Shown here: in pieces, positions 1 through 7,231 of the stretch | Layout of the letters: every line of letters starts with the position of its first letter | How positions within the stretch are numbered: the first letter of the stretch is position 1 | Source of the DNA: Alkalinema sp. CAN_BIN05 | Lineage (GTDB): Bacteria > Cyanobacteriota > Cyanobacteriia > Leptolyngbyales > Leptolyngbyaceae | NCBI GenBank assembly: GCA_026786325.1 | Contig: JAJAYH010000083.1 | Span: 1-12,698 of the forward strand | Direction: 5' to 3' | Length of the DNA: 12,698 nt | Made by a program: the position numbers and the translations under genes | Notes under the pieces: generated by a model | Seen by the model: only the letters and a program-made list of their open reading frames with translations | Told to the model about the DNA's origin: nothing | Database searches by the model: none

Positions 1-546
1 GAATGTCGATTATTTGCAATGTTTCCATTTCAGTTTTCATCGCCAATTCCACAATTTTTTATTAAGTGGACCCCGAATTGGTATTCCCATATCAGTCAAA
101 ATTCTATTTTAGAAGATGACCAAATCTTTTTACATTGGCAAGAACGAGCATTGAACAAATCGGGCGGGAGCGATCGGTTTGCCCAGGCATTCTATTTACC
201 GACCAAAGCCGATCGGTTTGTGTATGAATTTCGACAATGGTTCTCTACCTTTGGCGCAGATCCATTTCCAAATCAAGCATTACCAATTCGTCAATCCCGA
301 GAGGCATTACTCGATCGATATCATTCCCATACCAAACATTGCAAAAGTTGCCGCACTGCATTAAAAAATATCTTGATTTTGCAACGTTTACTGGCGGCAT
401 TGGGCGCGATCGCATTAGTATCAGCGACGGTAGTGCCAACCATGGGGATCGCGGCATTGGCGATCGGTTTGGTTTGGTATAAGCTCAATGATTTTAAAGA
501 AGGCTACTACCGAGGTCAGGCGATTCCAGCGCGTAATCGAAATTAG
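1..546 (+). CDS. C-terminal part of a pheophorbide a oxygenase/Lls1-like Rieske oxygenase (5' end outside window)
   Basis: The frame is open to the left edge, so this is the 3' part of a longer gene; the ATG at 19 is probably internal. What is seen: a stretch reading ILEDDQIFLHWQERAL, a segment ending in DRYHSHTKHCKSC with a CxxC pair, then two hydrophobic segments separated by a short turn near the C-terminus. This order (FLH.QE, W.., DRYHSHT..C..C, two membrane helices) is the C-terminal signature of the PaO/Tic55/chlorophyllide a oxygenase family of membrane-bound Rieske [2Fe-2S] mononuclear-iron oxygenases; cyanobacterial members are often called cell death suppressor Lls1 homologues. The Rieske cluster and iron ligands would lie upstream and cannot be checked. 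The substrate is unknown; chlorophyll-breakdown products are only an inference from plant relatives. The last 79 bases recur downstream of the next gene. Confidence 0.75.
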   Translation, partial: ECRLFAMFPFQFSSPIPQFFIKWTPNWYSHISQNSILEDDQIFLHWQERALNKSGGSDRFAQAFYLPTKADRFVYEFRQWFSTFGADPFPNQALPIRQSREALLDRYHSHTKHCKSCRTALKNILILQRLLAALGAIALVSATVVPTMGIAALAIGLVWYKLNDFKEGYYRGQAIPARNRN

Positions 547-547
547 A
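469..547 (+). repeat. 79-bp direct repeat, copy A (end of the oxygenase gene)
   Basis: This is the intact copy: it encodes the last residues of the Rieske oxygenase and its stop codon. It matches 1736-1814 at 73 of 79 positions by my alignment, with a constant offset of 1267 and no gaps. Homology stops abruptly at both sides. Confidence 0.85.
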
Positions 548-657
548 ATTTTAGAATTAGTGAATAATCTGAACTGAATGCCACCCACTATTTGACCCAT
601 AGCAGTATTCGATTGTGATACGATCGAACTGCTCAGCGACAGTCTGGATTGGTTACA

Positions 658-1701
658 ATGGCGAAAAAAGGAAATAATAGGTCAGATCAAGACAGTCCTT
701 GGAAGCTGATTCTAAGACAATATTTTCAAGAAGCGATCGAATTCTTCTTTGCCGACATCGCCGAACAAATTGATTGGACTAAACCGATCGCATTCCTTGA
801 CAAAGAATTCCAGCAGCTTACACCCAATTCAGAAATTGGCAAACGGTTTGCAGATCAATTAGTAAAAGTATATCAAAAAGGTGGGAACTCAATCATCCTT
901 CTGATTCATCTTGAAGTTCAAGCAGAACCGGAAGATATTTTTCCAGAACGCATTTTTACCTACCTAATTCGGATATTTGATTATTTTCATCAGGCACCGA
1001 TTAGTTTAGTGATTCTTTGTGACTCGGATAAAGATTGGCGACCGAGTGAATATAATTTCACTACGTTGGGCAGTTCCCTACAATTCAATTTCACGTCGGT
1101 TAAATTGTTGGATTATGCAGCGGACTGGGAGGAATTGGAAGCGAGTCAGAATGTCTTTGCCACGGTAGTGATGACACATTTGAAAGCTCAGGAGACGAAA
1201 AATCGCCCAACAGCCCGAAAACAGTGGAAGTTAACCTTGGTGAAGCGGCTCTATGAGCGGGGTTACGCTCGATCGGCTATACTGAGTTTATTCACGTTTG
1301 TGGATTGGATTATGATATTGCCAGAAGCTGCGAAAGTTGAATTTTGGCAAGAATTGAAAGTCTATGAGGAGCAGCGTAAAATGCCTTACATTACCAGTGT
1401 TGAGCAGATTGGATACGATCGAGGAGTCGAGGCAGAAGCTGAACGATCGCAAGAACGATTGTTAGAAGCTCAACGATTATCGCAAGAACGATTGTTAGAA
1501 GCTCAACGATCATCGCAAGAACGATTGTTAGAAGCTCAACGATCGCTCCTTATTAGACAATTAACCCGAAAAATTGGATTTATGTCTATTAATGCGATCG
1601 ATCGCATTAATATTTTGCCGATCGATCAACTAGAATCTTTGGGTGAGGCATTGCTAGATTTTGGGTCGATCGCAGATCTCATCACTTGGCTAGAGAAATA
1701 G
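658..1701 (+). CDS. Rpn-family PD-(D/E)XK nuclease / putative transposase with C-terminal DUF4351
   Basis: About 347 residues. The N-terminal half resembles the Rpn/YhgA-like and cyanobacterial DUF4351 families: an early LDKEF, then R-F-A-D (Asp about residue 66) and, after a hydrophobic strand, HLEVQ (Glu86-x-Gln88), fitting the D...ExQ variant of the PD-(D/E)XK nuclease core. The C-terminal 50 or so residues (RQLTRKIGF... to LITWLEK) match the helical DUF4351 tail. Between them lies a charged linker with three perfect 11-residue repeats. Rpn proteins of enteric bacteria cut DNA and promote RecA-independent recombination; function here is inferred. I chose the ATG at 658; the frame also opens with TTG at 649, and neither has a clear Shine-Dalgarno. 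The gene is bracketed by direct repeats of its left neighbour's 3' end, so it is likely an acquired gene. Confidence 0.75.
   Translation: MAKKGNNRSDQDSPWKLILRQYFQEAIEFFFADIAEQIDWTKPIAFLDKEFQQLTPNSEIGKRFADQLVKVYQKGGNSIILLIHLEVQAEPEDIFPERIFTYLIRIFDYFHQAPISLVILCDSDKDWRPSEYNFTTLGSSLQFNFTSVKLLDYAADWEELEASQNVFATVVMTHLKAQETKNRPTARKQWKLTLVKRLYERGYARSAILSLFTFVDWIMILPEAAKVEFWQELKVYEEQRKMPYITSVEQIGYDRGVEAEAERSQERLLEAQRLSQERLLEAQRSSQERLLEAQRSLLIRQLTRKIGFMSINAIDRINILPIDQLESLGEALLDFGSIADLITWLEK
1447..1542 (+). repeat. In-frame 33-bp tandem repeat (2.9 copies)
   Basis: Units start at 1447, 1480 and 1513. Each encodes S-Q-E-R-L-L-E-A-Q-R plus one variable residue (Leu, then Ser). The first 30 bases of each unit are identical, so the expansion is recent or kept uniform by slippage. 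The heptad-like spacing of Leu and the charged residues suggests an extended helical or coiled-coil linker whose length can vary between strains. Confidence 0.9.
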
Positions 1702-1735
1702 AGACGATCGTTAAAGTGATTGAACTTACGATCCC

Positions 1736-1814
1736 TTGGTTTGGTACAAGCTCAATGATTTTAAAGAAGGCTACCACCGAGGTCCGACAATTCCAGCACG
1801 TAATCGAAATTAGA
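1736..1814 (+). pseudogene. 79-bp direct repeat, copy B: decayed fragment of the oxygenase gene end
   Basis: The sequence still reads in frame as the oxygenase C-terminus (WYKLNDFKEGY, then changed residues, then IPARNRN and a stop), but nothing upstream encodes the rest. I count six mismatches to 469-547. Four of them make three residue changes (Tyr to His, Gln to Pro, Ala to Thr) and two are silent, consistent with drift after loss of function. It begins 34 bases after the nuclease stop codon. Confidence 0.8.
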
Positions 1815-1828
1815 CGTAAGCCTGCTAA

Positions 1829-2164
1829 TTAATCTTCGCCCCATTCTTCCCAATCCTCGTCCTCATCCCAATTCACTTCCTGACGGTTTTCGTAATATTG
1901 AGCGAGATCAGCTTGGCTAATAGGGTTCTCTGTTGGGTTTGAGAAGAATGCTTTAACCCGGATGTAGCGGCGTAGTCCATCAGCGCCCGCATCTTCCTGG
2001 GTTGCTTCTTGAAAATCTTGCGGGAAAGTTTGGGTAATTTTTAGCCAAGCATCAATTAAAATTTTGGCAATTTCATCCGTTGGGGCATGGTCGTAGAGAT
2101 TTTCTAAGGTTTCGAGAACATCAATGGTCTGGAGAAGTTCCGGTGTAATGTCGGGGTCAATCAT
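1829..2164 (-). CDS. Hypothetical acidic protein, second gene of a minus-strand pair
   Basis: I do not recognise the family. It is a short, soluble protein of about 111 residues, helical by appearance, with a strongly acidic end (WDEDEDWEEWGED) and no membrane segment or signal peptide. The frame extends to an ATG at 2185, but I prefer the ATG at 2164 because GGAGAAG (2172-2178 on the complement) stands ten bases before it, counted from GGAG, and the extra residues MIWRSLS would include this site. It starts 31 bases after the stop of the upstream 366-residue gene on the same strand, so the two are probably co-transcribed. It converges on the Rpn nuclease gene, from which it is separated by the decayed repeat. 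Confidence 0.6.
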   Translation of the reverse strand: MIDPDITPELLQTIDVLETLENLYDHAPTDEIAKILIDAWLKITQTFPQDFQEATQEDAGADGLRRYIRVKAFFSNPTENPISQADLAQYYENRQEVNWDEDEDWEEWGED

Positions 2165-2195
2165 ACTCAAACTTCTCCAAATCATCTTTAAAACA

Positions 2196-3296
2196 TTAAA
2201 ACGGTATTTGGCTCAACTCAGGTTGGAGTTTAGCAGGCATTGATTTTAGGTAGCTTAAGAAGCCAAATAGTTCGGTTTCGGTGAGTTCGGCTCGGGTGCG
2301 TTTGCCATAGGCTTGTTGTAGGTAAGCGCTGCCTTGTTTTTTGGTCCAACCAATCCGATCGATTTCCATACCAATTTGGGCGATCGCGTCCGATAAATCT
2401 AGGCCGTAGTCGATCGGGGCGGCGGGCACCACAATCGGCGTTGGGGCGAGTTCAATTGCAGCTATCGGTTCAAGGGGAATTTCTTCGCCTTCGTAGGTAT
2501 ATTCATAGACCTCTTCAACCTGAAAACTAATCTCAACCGATTCAAGTTCTTCTGGCTCAGTTGCCATCTCAACCGCTGCCTGAACAGAGACAGGGACAAC
2601 AGGTGACAGAACTGGCGTTGGCAAAACGGGTTCTACGATCGATGCAACAACTGGCTGAACAGCGGGTGCTACTGCTTGAATCGAGATTTCCGCGATCGGT
2701 TCAGGAATGAATTCAGGAGCTTCGACTATTTCGGCTGCTTCAGGAATCGACGTATCGAACAAATTGACCGACAATTCTTCAACAACGGCCTCAGGGACAA
2801 CAGGTGCGGCCTTAGACTTGCGCTTGGTCGCCTTAGACACAGGTGTCGTCTCAACCTTAGGCGCAACCGGACTTTCATCAGCAAAGGCCATCGGCGGCTC
2901 GGGCAGGGTCGCCACTGCTTCTACGATCGGCGATGAGATCGTAGAAGCGATCGGCACCGTTGCACTCACGCTTGCATTAGCACTATTCAGACCTAATGCT
3001 TCCATTACCCGAGTTCTCGCCCGGTCTTCCGCCACTTCAATGGTCGAAGCGCTCGCCAATGCCGTCACGAGTGCGATGTTATCAACTTGCACCACAGCCC
3101 GGACGACAAACTGATCTTGATGAATTTGAACTAAATCAGCCGAGAGACAACCCGTTGGATACTGAGATCGAAGCTGTTGTAGGACGGGATTACGAGTCGG
3201 GCGAAGTGCGCTCAGACGATCGTCGAGGGAACCCGAATCTAGTGACGCAGTATCAAGCGATCGGGTCGTGTGGGGAATGGCTATTGCAAGGTTCAT
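2196..3296 (-). CDS. Conserved-looking cyanobacterial hypothetical protein: N-terminal alpha/beta domain, P/V/A/E-rich linker, C-terminal helical domain
   Basis: A 366-residue protein in three parts. Residues about 36-103 look folded (VVRAVVQVDNIALVTALAS, then an amphipathic helix with AEDRARTRVMEALGL); the strand-strand-helix pattern loosely recalls dsRBD-like or Rad52-type annealing folds, but I cannot confirm either. Residues about 105-295 are a low-complexity, acidic linker rich in Pro, Val, Ala and Glu. Residues 297-366 form a compact module with GWTKKQG (316-322), YGKR (330-333) and an ELFGFLSYL helix, which I have the impression of seeing in other cyanobacterial hypothetical proteins, without a known function. 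No signal peptide or membrane span. No Shine-Dalgarno precedes the ATG at 3296. A LexA-like inverted repeat lies in the apparent promoter, and the 111-residue gene follows. Confidence 0.65.
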   Translation of the reverse strand: MNLAIAIPHTTRSLDTASLDSGSLDDRLSALRPTRNPVLQQLRSQYPTGCLSADLVQIHQDQFVVRAVVQVDNIALVTALASASTIEVAEDRARTRVMEALGLNSANASVSATVPIASTISSPIVEAVATLPEPPMAFADESPVAPKVETTPVSKATKRKSKAAPVVPEAVVEELSVNLFDTSIPEAAEIVEAPEFIPEPIAEISIQAVAPAVQPVVASIVEPVLPTPVLSPVVPVSVQAAVEMATEPEELESVEISFQVEEVYEYTYEGEEIPLEPIAAIELAPTPIVVPAAPIDYGLDLSDAIAQIGMEIDRIGWTKKQGSAYLQQAYGKRTRAELTETELFGFLSYLKSMPAKLQPELSQIPF

Positions 3297-3323
3297 GGTG
3301 GTAACGACAGTTAGGTTGATATA

Positions 3324-3353
3324 AGGATACTAGTACATGGGCACTAGTTGCAA
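3324..3353 (-). promoter_or_regulatory. Candidate promoter with LexA-like operator in its spacer
   Basis: On the minus strand TTGCAA (3348-3353) and TATCCT (3324-3329) are 18 bases apart, a plausible -35/-10 pair ending about 28 bases before the start codon at 3296. Within the spacer, plus-strand 3332-3345 reads AGTACATGGGCACT. The cyanobacterial LexA consensus as I recall it is RGTACNNNDGTWCB; the match fails at one position (GC instead of GT). The symmetry extends outward as TAGTAC...GCACTA, and two ACTAGT hexamers flank it (3329-3334 and 3343-3348). Binding by LexA is inference. Confidence 0.35.
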
Positions 3354-3802
3354 ATTTAGACGATTAAGATTCGGACGATCGAAGCAATGGACTTGCCGAT
3401 GGACAGCAGTTTTTTCGAGCTGAACGGCAGTGGTAGTGCCTCGCTGTTGAGATTGACAAGCCAGGTAGCGTTTTTGGATAAATCCAAGGTCAGCTAATGC
3501 TGCGATCAAAACAGACTAATAACGTACAGGATCTCAGCGGGTTTGCGACACGATCGATATAATTTTATTTTCTGGCAGCCCTGATCAAGTCCAATATCAA
3601 GTCCGATTGGTCCGATGGTGAGGATTGTTCTCCCAGATACGGAATAAGAGATAAGTCTCTTGCTATTGTAGAGAGAAATACTAGGATATCAAAACCCTAT
3701 TAAAGTCTGTGGATCTAATAGAAATTAGGTTTTCATAATATTTACCAGCCACTTTTAAACAATAAGTCCTTTCCAATTCCGTATACTAAAGATTGGTTTG
3801 TA
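3354..3802. other. Gene-free stretch between divergent genes
   Basis: I see no coding sequence here. It has a weak 6-bp hairpin at 3646-3661 (AAGAGA/TCTCTT, 4-base loop), two copies of ATCAAGTCC near 3583 and 3597, and an AT-rich end before phoU. I looked for tandem Pho boxes of the CTTAACCT type ahead of phoU and found none convincing. Confidence 0.5.
3782..3787 (+). promoter_or_regulatory. Possible -10 box of phoU
   Basis: TATACT lies 15 bases upstream of the ATG at 3803. No good -35 hexamer sits 16-18 bases further up. If it is used, the leader would be under ten bases, in keeping with the lack of any Shine-Dalgarno before phoU. Confidence 0.3.
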
Positions 3803-4480
3803 ATGATGGTTTTTAAAATCGATTTAGTGAATAATCCTGAACCCATTCGTGTGAATTTCGATCGTCAGCTCAAACGCGTCCAACGGGATGTTTTGAGAAT
3901 GGGCGCACTCGTTGAAACGTCCTGTCAGTTAGCTCGTCAAGCGATGTTTGAGCGGGACTTAGAAGCAGCAGATCAGATCATCGTTGCCGATCGAGAAATC
4001 GACGCACTGTATCGTCAAATTGAATTAGATTGCGTCAACATGATTGCGCTTCAATCTCCTGTTGCCCAAGATTTACGGTTGCTAAGTGCCCTGATGCAGT
4101 TGGTTCGCGATATCGAACGTATCGGTGACTATGCCAAAAATTTGGGAGAAGTCTCTGTCCGGCTGTTTCCTTACGAACCACAACCTCAGATGATTCAGAT
4201 TCGGACAATGTTCGATCGATGTAGGGCTATGTTGGCAACTGGGCTAAAGGCGCTATCAGATTTAGATGCGAAATCAGCCGAGGACATGCAGCTATTGGAC
4301 GATGCGGTTGATTCAGACTACAAGAATCTCTATACGCTCCTGACTCAAAAAACAGAGCTTCAGGGTTCCATCGAACCGATCGTATTGATGGTGCTCGCGA
4401 TTCGCCACATCGAGCGCATGGCGGACCATTCGACCAACATTGGCAAACGGGTAAGTTACATTGTCACGGGGGAACGTTAG
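3803..4480 (+). CDS. phoU: Phosphate signalling protein PhoU
   Basis: PhoU is a cytoplasmic all-helical protein that links the Pst phosphate transporter to the PhoR/PhoB-type (SphS/SphR in cyanobacteria) two-component system and damps the Pho response when phosphate is plentiful. The 225 residues match the usual size and contain the two tandem PhoU domains: the first with RDIERIGDYAKN (Glu105, Asp109), the second with RHIERMADHSTNIGK (Glu204, Asp208). These E-x3-D motifs line the metal-cluster sites in PhoU structures. The opening NFDRQLKRVQRDVLRMGALVE is also typical. Two consecutive ATG codons (3803 and 3806) could start it. No pst or two-component genes adjoin it; the next gene, on the same strand, begins 119 bases later and is unrelated in role. 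Confidence 0.95.
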   Translation: MMVFKIDLVNNPEPIRVNFDRQLKRVQRDVLRMGALVETSCQLARQAMFERDLEAADQIIVADREIDALYRQIELDCVNMIALQSPVAQDLRLLSALMQLVRDIERIGDYAKNLGEVSVRLFPYEPQPQMIQIRTMFDRCRAMLATGLKALSDLDAKSAEDMQLLDDAVDSDYKNLYTLLTQKTELQGSIEPIVLMVLAIRHIERMADHSTNIGKRVSYIVTGER

Positions 4481-4582
4481 AGAAATCTGTGAGTTTTGAG
4501 TGGGTTGGGACATCATAGTGATTTAATGTTCAATGGGTTAGGGCCGATCGCATCGCTGCCCAACTCCGTCGCTGAACATCAT

Positions 4583-4587
4583 AAGGA
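4583..4587 (+). promoter_or_regulatory. Ribosome binding site of the exoribonuclease gene
   Basis: AAGGA stands 12 bases before the ATG at 4600. An out-of-frame ATG at 4589 is closer but leads nowhere, so this site supports the 4600 start. Confidence 0.5.
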
Positions 4588-4599
4588 CATGCCGCTCCA

Positions 4600-6960
4600 A
4601 TGGAATTTTCGATCGCCGAACTCTTGGTTAATCTCGACAGTGACAAACTAGTTGCTCCAAAAACCTTGGAGCAAAAGTTGGAATGCCAAGTGGATGGCGA
4701 TGTCAGAAAACTTCAAGTGGCGCTGGATGCCCTTGAAAAAATCGGTCTCGTCGAAAAAGAACGCGGCAAATATCGTCGTCTCCCCGAAGAAGGCATCATC
4801 GAAGGCAAACTGCGCTGCTCCAGTAAGGGGTTCTGTTTTGCCATTCAAGACACCGAAGAAGCCGAAGACATCTACATCCGTGAGAGCCATCTCAACAGCG
4901 CTTGGAATGGCGATCGCGTTATGGTGCGAGTTACCAAGGAAGGAACCCGTCGTCGGTCGCCTGAAGGTGAAGTGCGCTTGATCTTGGAACGATCGAACCC
5001 TTCTATTTTGGCCCGCCTGAAGAAATTAGACGATGGCAGCTTTCGGGCCGTTCCTCTGGACGATCGGCTCCTGTTTGAAGTCAACCTTGAACCCACGGAA
5101 CTCGACCTCGACTCCGCCCTAGAACAATTAGTCCATGTCGAAGTTCTGCGCTATCCCTTGGGCAACAGCGGACCCAATGGCAATGTGGTCAAGCTTTTGG
5201 GCACGGACGACGCGGCGGATGACATTGATATTGTTTGCTGTAAACATGATCTAACGCCCATTTTCCAGCCTCATGTTATGGCGGCAGCGGCAGCGATCCC
5301 ACCCAAAATCTCTAAAATCGAGATCAAGCGTCGCATGGACTTGCGGAAAGTCACGACCATTACCATCAAAGCCAAGGATAACGACAGCGCTGACGATGCC
5401 ATCACGTTGGATTTCCTAGAGAGCGGCCATTGGCGATTGGGCATTCACATTGCAGATGTGGCCCACTATGTCCGAGCCAACACACCTTTGGATCGTGCGG
5501 CCCAAAAACGAGGTATTTCGGCATACCTGGGTGAACTCATCATTCCCATGTTGCCGGATGCGTTGACCAATGAGATCTGTTCACTGCAAGTCGGAAAAGA
5601 CAGATTGTCTATATCGGTGCTATTAATTCTGACCCAAGCCGGGGTCGTTCTGGAGTACGAGATTCAGCCTGCGATTATCTCCGTTGATTATGCACTCAGC
5701 TATGCCCAAGCTGAAGCTCTGCTTGCCAAAGAATCTTCCCCACAACTGGATATCTTTGCGCCGATCGCGGAAATGCTCAACAACCTGGACCAAATCAGCC
5801 ATGCCATCAAAGAGCAACGCCGATCGCGGGGAGCCTTTGAACTGAATCTGCCCGAAAAAATCTACGCCCGCGCCGATGGAATTGAAACCCCCGAAGAAGC
5901 CGATCGTTACACCTTCAGCAAATTCCACTACGACGATGAAGGCGCACTCGGAGCCGTTGTGGTCTCCAGCAGTCTACCTATCCACTCGTTGATTGTGGAG
6001 TTGATGCTGCTAGCCAACCAGACCGTCGCCCAGCACCTGCAAGCCCTAAAAATCCCGGCAGTCTACCGAGTCCATCCTCAACCCGATCTTGCAGCGGTGC
6101 AGGATCTAATCAAACTCGCCGCAGGGATGGGATTAGAACTAAAACTGGGCAATGAAGAAGAAGTCACCTCCCAAGATTTCCAGAACTTTACTCAGCAGTT
6201 CGCCGAATCCAACGCCGAACGGGTTTTAACTTACCTACTGCTCTCGACCCTAAAACCCGCCTTCTACAGCACCACACCCAAGCCTCACTTCGGCCTATCT
6301 CTGGATCAAGGCTATGTCCACTTCACGTCCCCCGTGCGGCGTTACCCTGATTTGTTGATTCACCGAGCGCTCCATGCTGTCTTTGAAGAAGGCCGCGATC
6401 GGAAATCGGCCCGCTCAAAAGAAGGCATCGACATCCGCCACAGTGACTGCCACGGCGAAATTGGTTGGAGCGTCCTCCCCGACAAACTCCAGCAAGAACT
6501 GACGGCCTACTTCAACATGGTGGTCAATCACCTCAGCGAACGGGAAAAAGTTGCTCAAGATGCTGAGAATGATTTGGAAGGGCTGAAAAAAGCCGAACTC
6601 ATGCGAGAACGGACGGGTGAGATTTTCCATGGCGTAATCACAGGCGTTCAATCCTATGGCCTATTCGTGGAAATCGAAGAACTCCTAGTTGAAGGCTTAG
6701 TCCATGTCAGCTCGCTTAAAGATGACTGGTATGAATTCCGATCGCGTCAACAAATCCTAGTCGGACGGAAAAATCGCAATCAATTCAGACTGGGCGATCG
6801 GATTGAAGTCCAAGTCAAAAGCGTCGATTACTATCGTCAACAAATTGATCTAATCGCCGTCAGCGGTGGAACCCAAGCACCAGAAGATTACTTCAACAAC
6901 CCAGACGAAGAGCAAGAATATGAGGAGCAAAATCAGGAATTTGACTCTGATGACGATTAA
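4600..6960 (+). CDS. rnr: VacB/RNase R-family 3'-5' exoribonuclease (Zam-like)
   Basis: A 786-residue RNase II/R family protein for 3'-5' degradation of RNA. Domains in order: a winged-helix N-terminus (about 1-60); a cold-shock OB fold (about 64-112, with SSKGFCFAI and EDIYIRESHL); a second OB-like part; the RNB catalytic domain (about 245-630); an S1 RNA-binding domain (about 672-752, GVITGVQSYGLFVEI); and an acidic tail. Conserved RNB landmarks include HIADVAHYV, IPMLPDALTNEICSL, Glu467 in VELMLLAN and HFTSPVRRYPDLLIHRAL (Arg580/581). The catalytic aspartate segment is unusual: KAKDNDSADDA (257-267) keeps the last two Asp residues (265, 266), while the first and second expected positions are Lys257 and Ser263. 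Size and N-terminus suggest the cyanobacterial Zam type rather than the shorter RNase II; so the symbol is approximate. It appears to be expressed alone or with phoU. Confidence 0.88.
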   Translation: MEFSIAELLVNLDSDKLVAPKTLEQKLECQVDGDVRKLQVALDALEKIGLVEKERGKYRRLPEEGIIEGKLRCSSKGFCFAIQDTEEAEDIYIRESHLNSAWNGDRVMVRVTKEGTRRRSPEGEVRLILERSNPSILARLKKLDDGSFRAVPLDDRLLFEVNLEPTELDLDSALEQLVHVEVLRYPLGNSGPNGNVVKLLGTDDAADDIDIVCCKHDLTPIFQPHVMAAAAAIPPKISKIEIKRRMDLRKVTTITIKAKDNDSADDAITLDFLESGHWRLGIHIADVAHYVRANTPLDRAAQKRGISAYLGELIIPMLPDALTNEICSLQVGKDRLSISVLLILTQAGVVLEYEIQPAIISVDYALSYAQAEALLAKESSPQLDIFAPIAEMLNNLDQISHAIKEQRRSRGAFELNLPEKIYARADGIETPEEADRYTFSKFHYDDEGALGAVVVSSSLPIHSLIVELMLLANQTVAQHLQALKIPAVYRVHPQPDLAAVQDLIKLAAGMGLELKLGNEEEVTSQDFQNFTQQFAESNAERVLTYLLLSTLKPAFYSTTPKPHFGLSLDQGYVHFTSPVRRYPDLLIHRALHAVFEEGRDRKSARSKEGIDIRHSDCHGEIGWSVLPDKLQQELTAYFNMVVNHLSEREKVAQDAENDLEGLKKAELMRERTGEIFHGVITGVQSYGLFVEIEELLVEGLVHVSSLKDDWYEFRSRQQILVGRKNRNQFRLGDRIEVQVKSVDYYRQQIDLIAVSGGTQAPEDYFNNPDEEQEYEEQNQEFDSDDD

Positions 6961-6987
6961 ACTAAAGGGATGTCAATGATTGATTAT

Positions 6988-7177
6988 TTAGAGGACGTTT
7001 GAAAAGTCCTTTCGTGTGTATCAAAAGACCCGATCCCCTAGCCCCTACTCCCTCCGGGCAGGCTACACCACAAAAAAGGGGGAACCAGAATTCAACTCTT
7101 AGTCCCCCTTTTTAAGGGGGATTTAGGGGGATCGGGTCTCAATCCTCAGAACATTAGACTTTTCAAACACCCTCTTA
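6988..7177. mobile_element. MITE-like element with terminal inverted repeats and nested hairpins
   Basis: The outer ends GAGGACGTTTGAAAAGTCC (6991-7009) and, on the complement, GAGGGTGTTTGAAAAGTCT (7156-7174) form imperfect terminal inverted repeats, with TTA on both outer sides (6988-6990 and 7175-7177), possibly a target duplication. Inside, AGACCCGATCCCC (7026-7038) pairs with GGGGATCGGGTCT (7127-7139). Further in, AAAAAGGGGGA (7073-7083) can pair with TCCCCCTTTTT (7103-7113), and 7104-7120 is itself a near palindrome of C5-T5-A2-G5 form. No reading frame of note lies within. The length (about 190 bp) and structure fit a non-autonomous element mobilised in trans. It may also act as a terminator between the exoribonuclease gene and ubiX. 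Confidence 0.75.
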
Positions 7178-7231
7178 GATCAGATCATTGACTAGTTTGT
7201 TATTACTCGTTTTAAGCGTGAGACCAGATCC

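Noticed and set aside
245..457. A 70-codon minus-strand frame within the Rieske oxygenase
   Set aside because: It is antisense to a region with clear family motifs and has no start signal.
2676..3304. Several plus-strand frames of 86-135 codons
   Set aside because: They mirror the low-complexity linker of the minus-strand 366-residue gene, have no Shine-Dalgarno and show no domain I recognise.
3600..3802. Tandem Pho boxes ahead of phoU
   Set aside because: I found no pair of CTTAACCT-like octamers at 11-base spacing; single AT-rich look-alikes are not enough.
7103..7120. A plain intrinsic terminator of the exoribonuclease gene
   Set aside because: The hairpin lacks a following T run and is nested inside larger inverted repeats, so a mobile-element origin explains more; terminator action may be a side effect.
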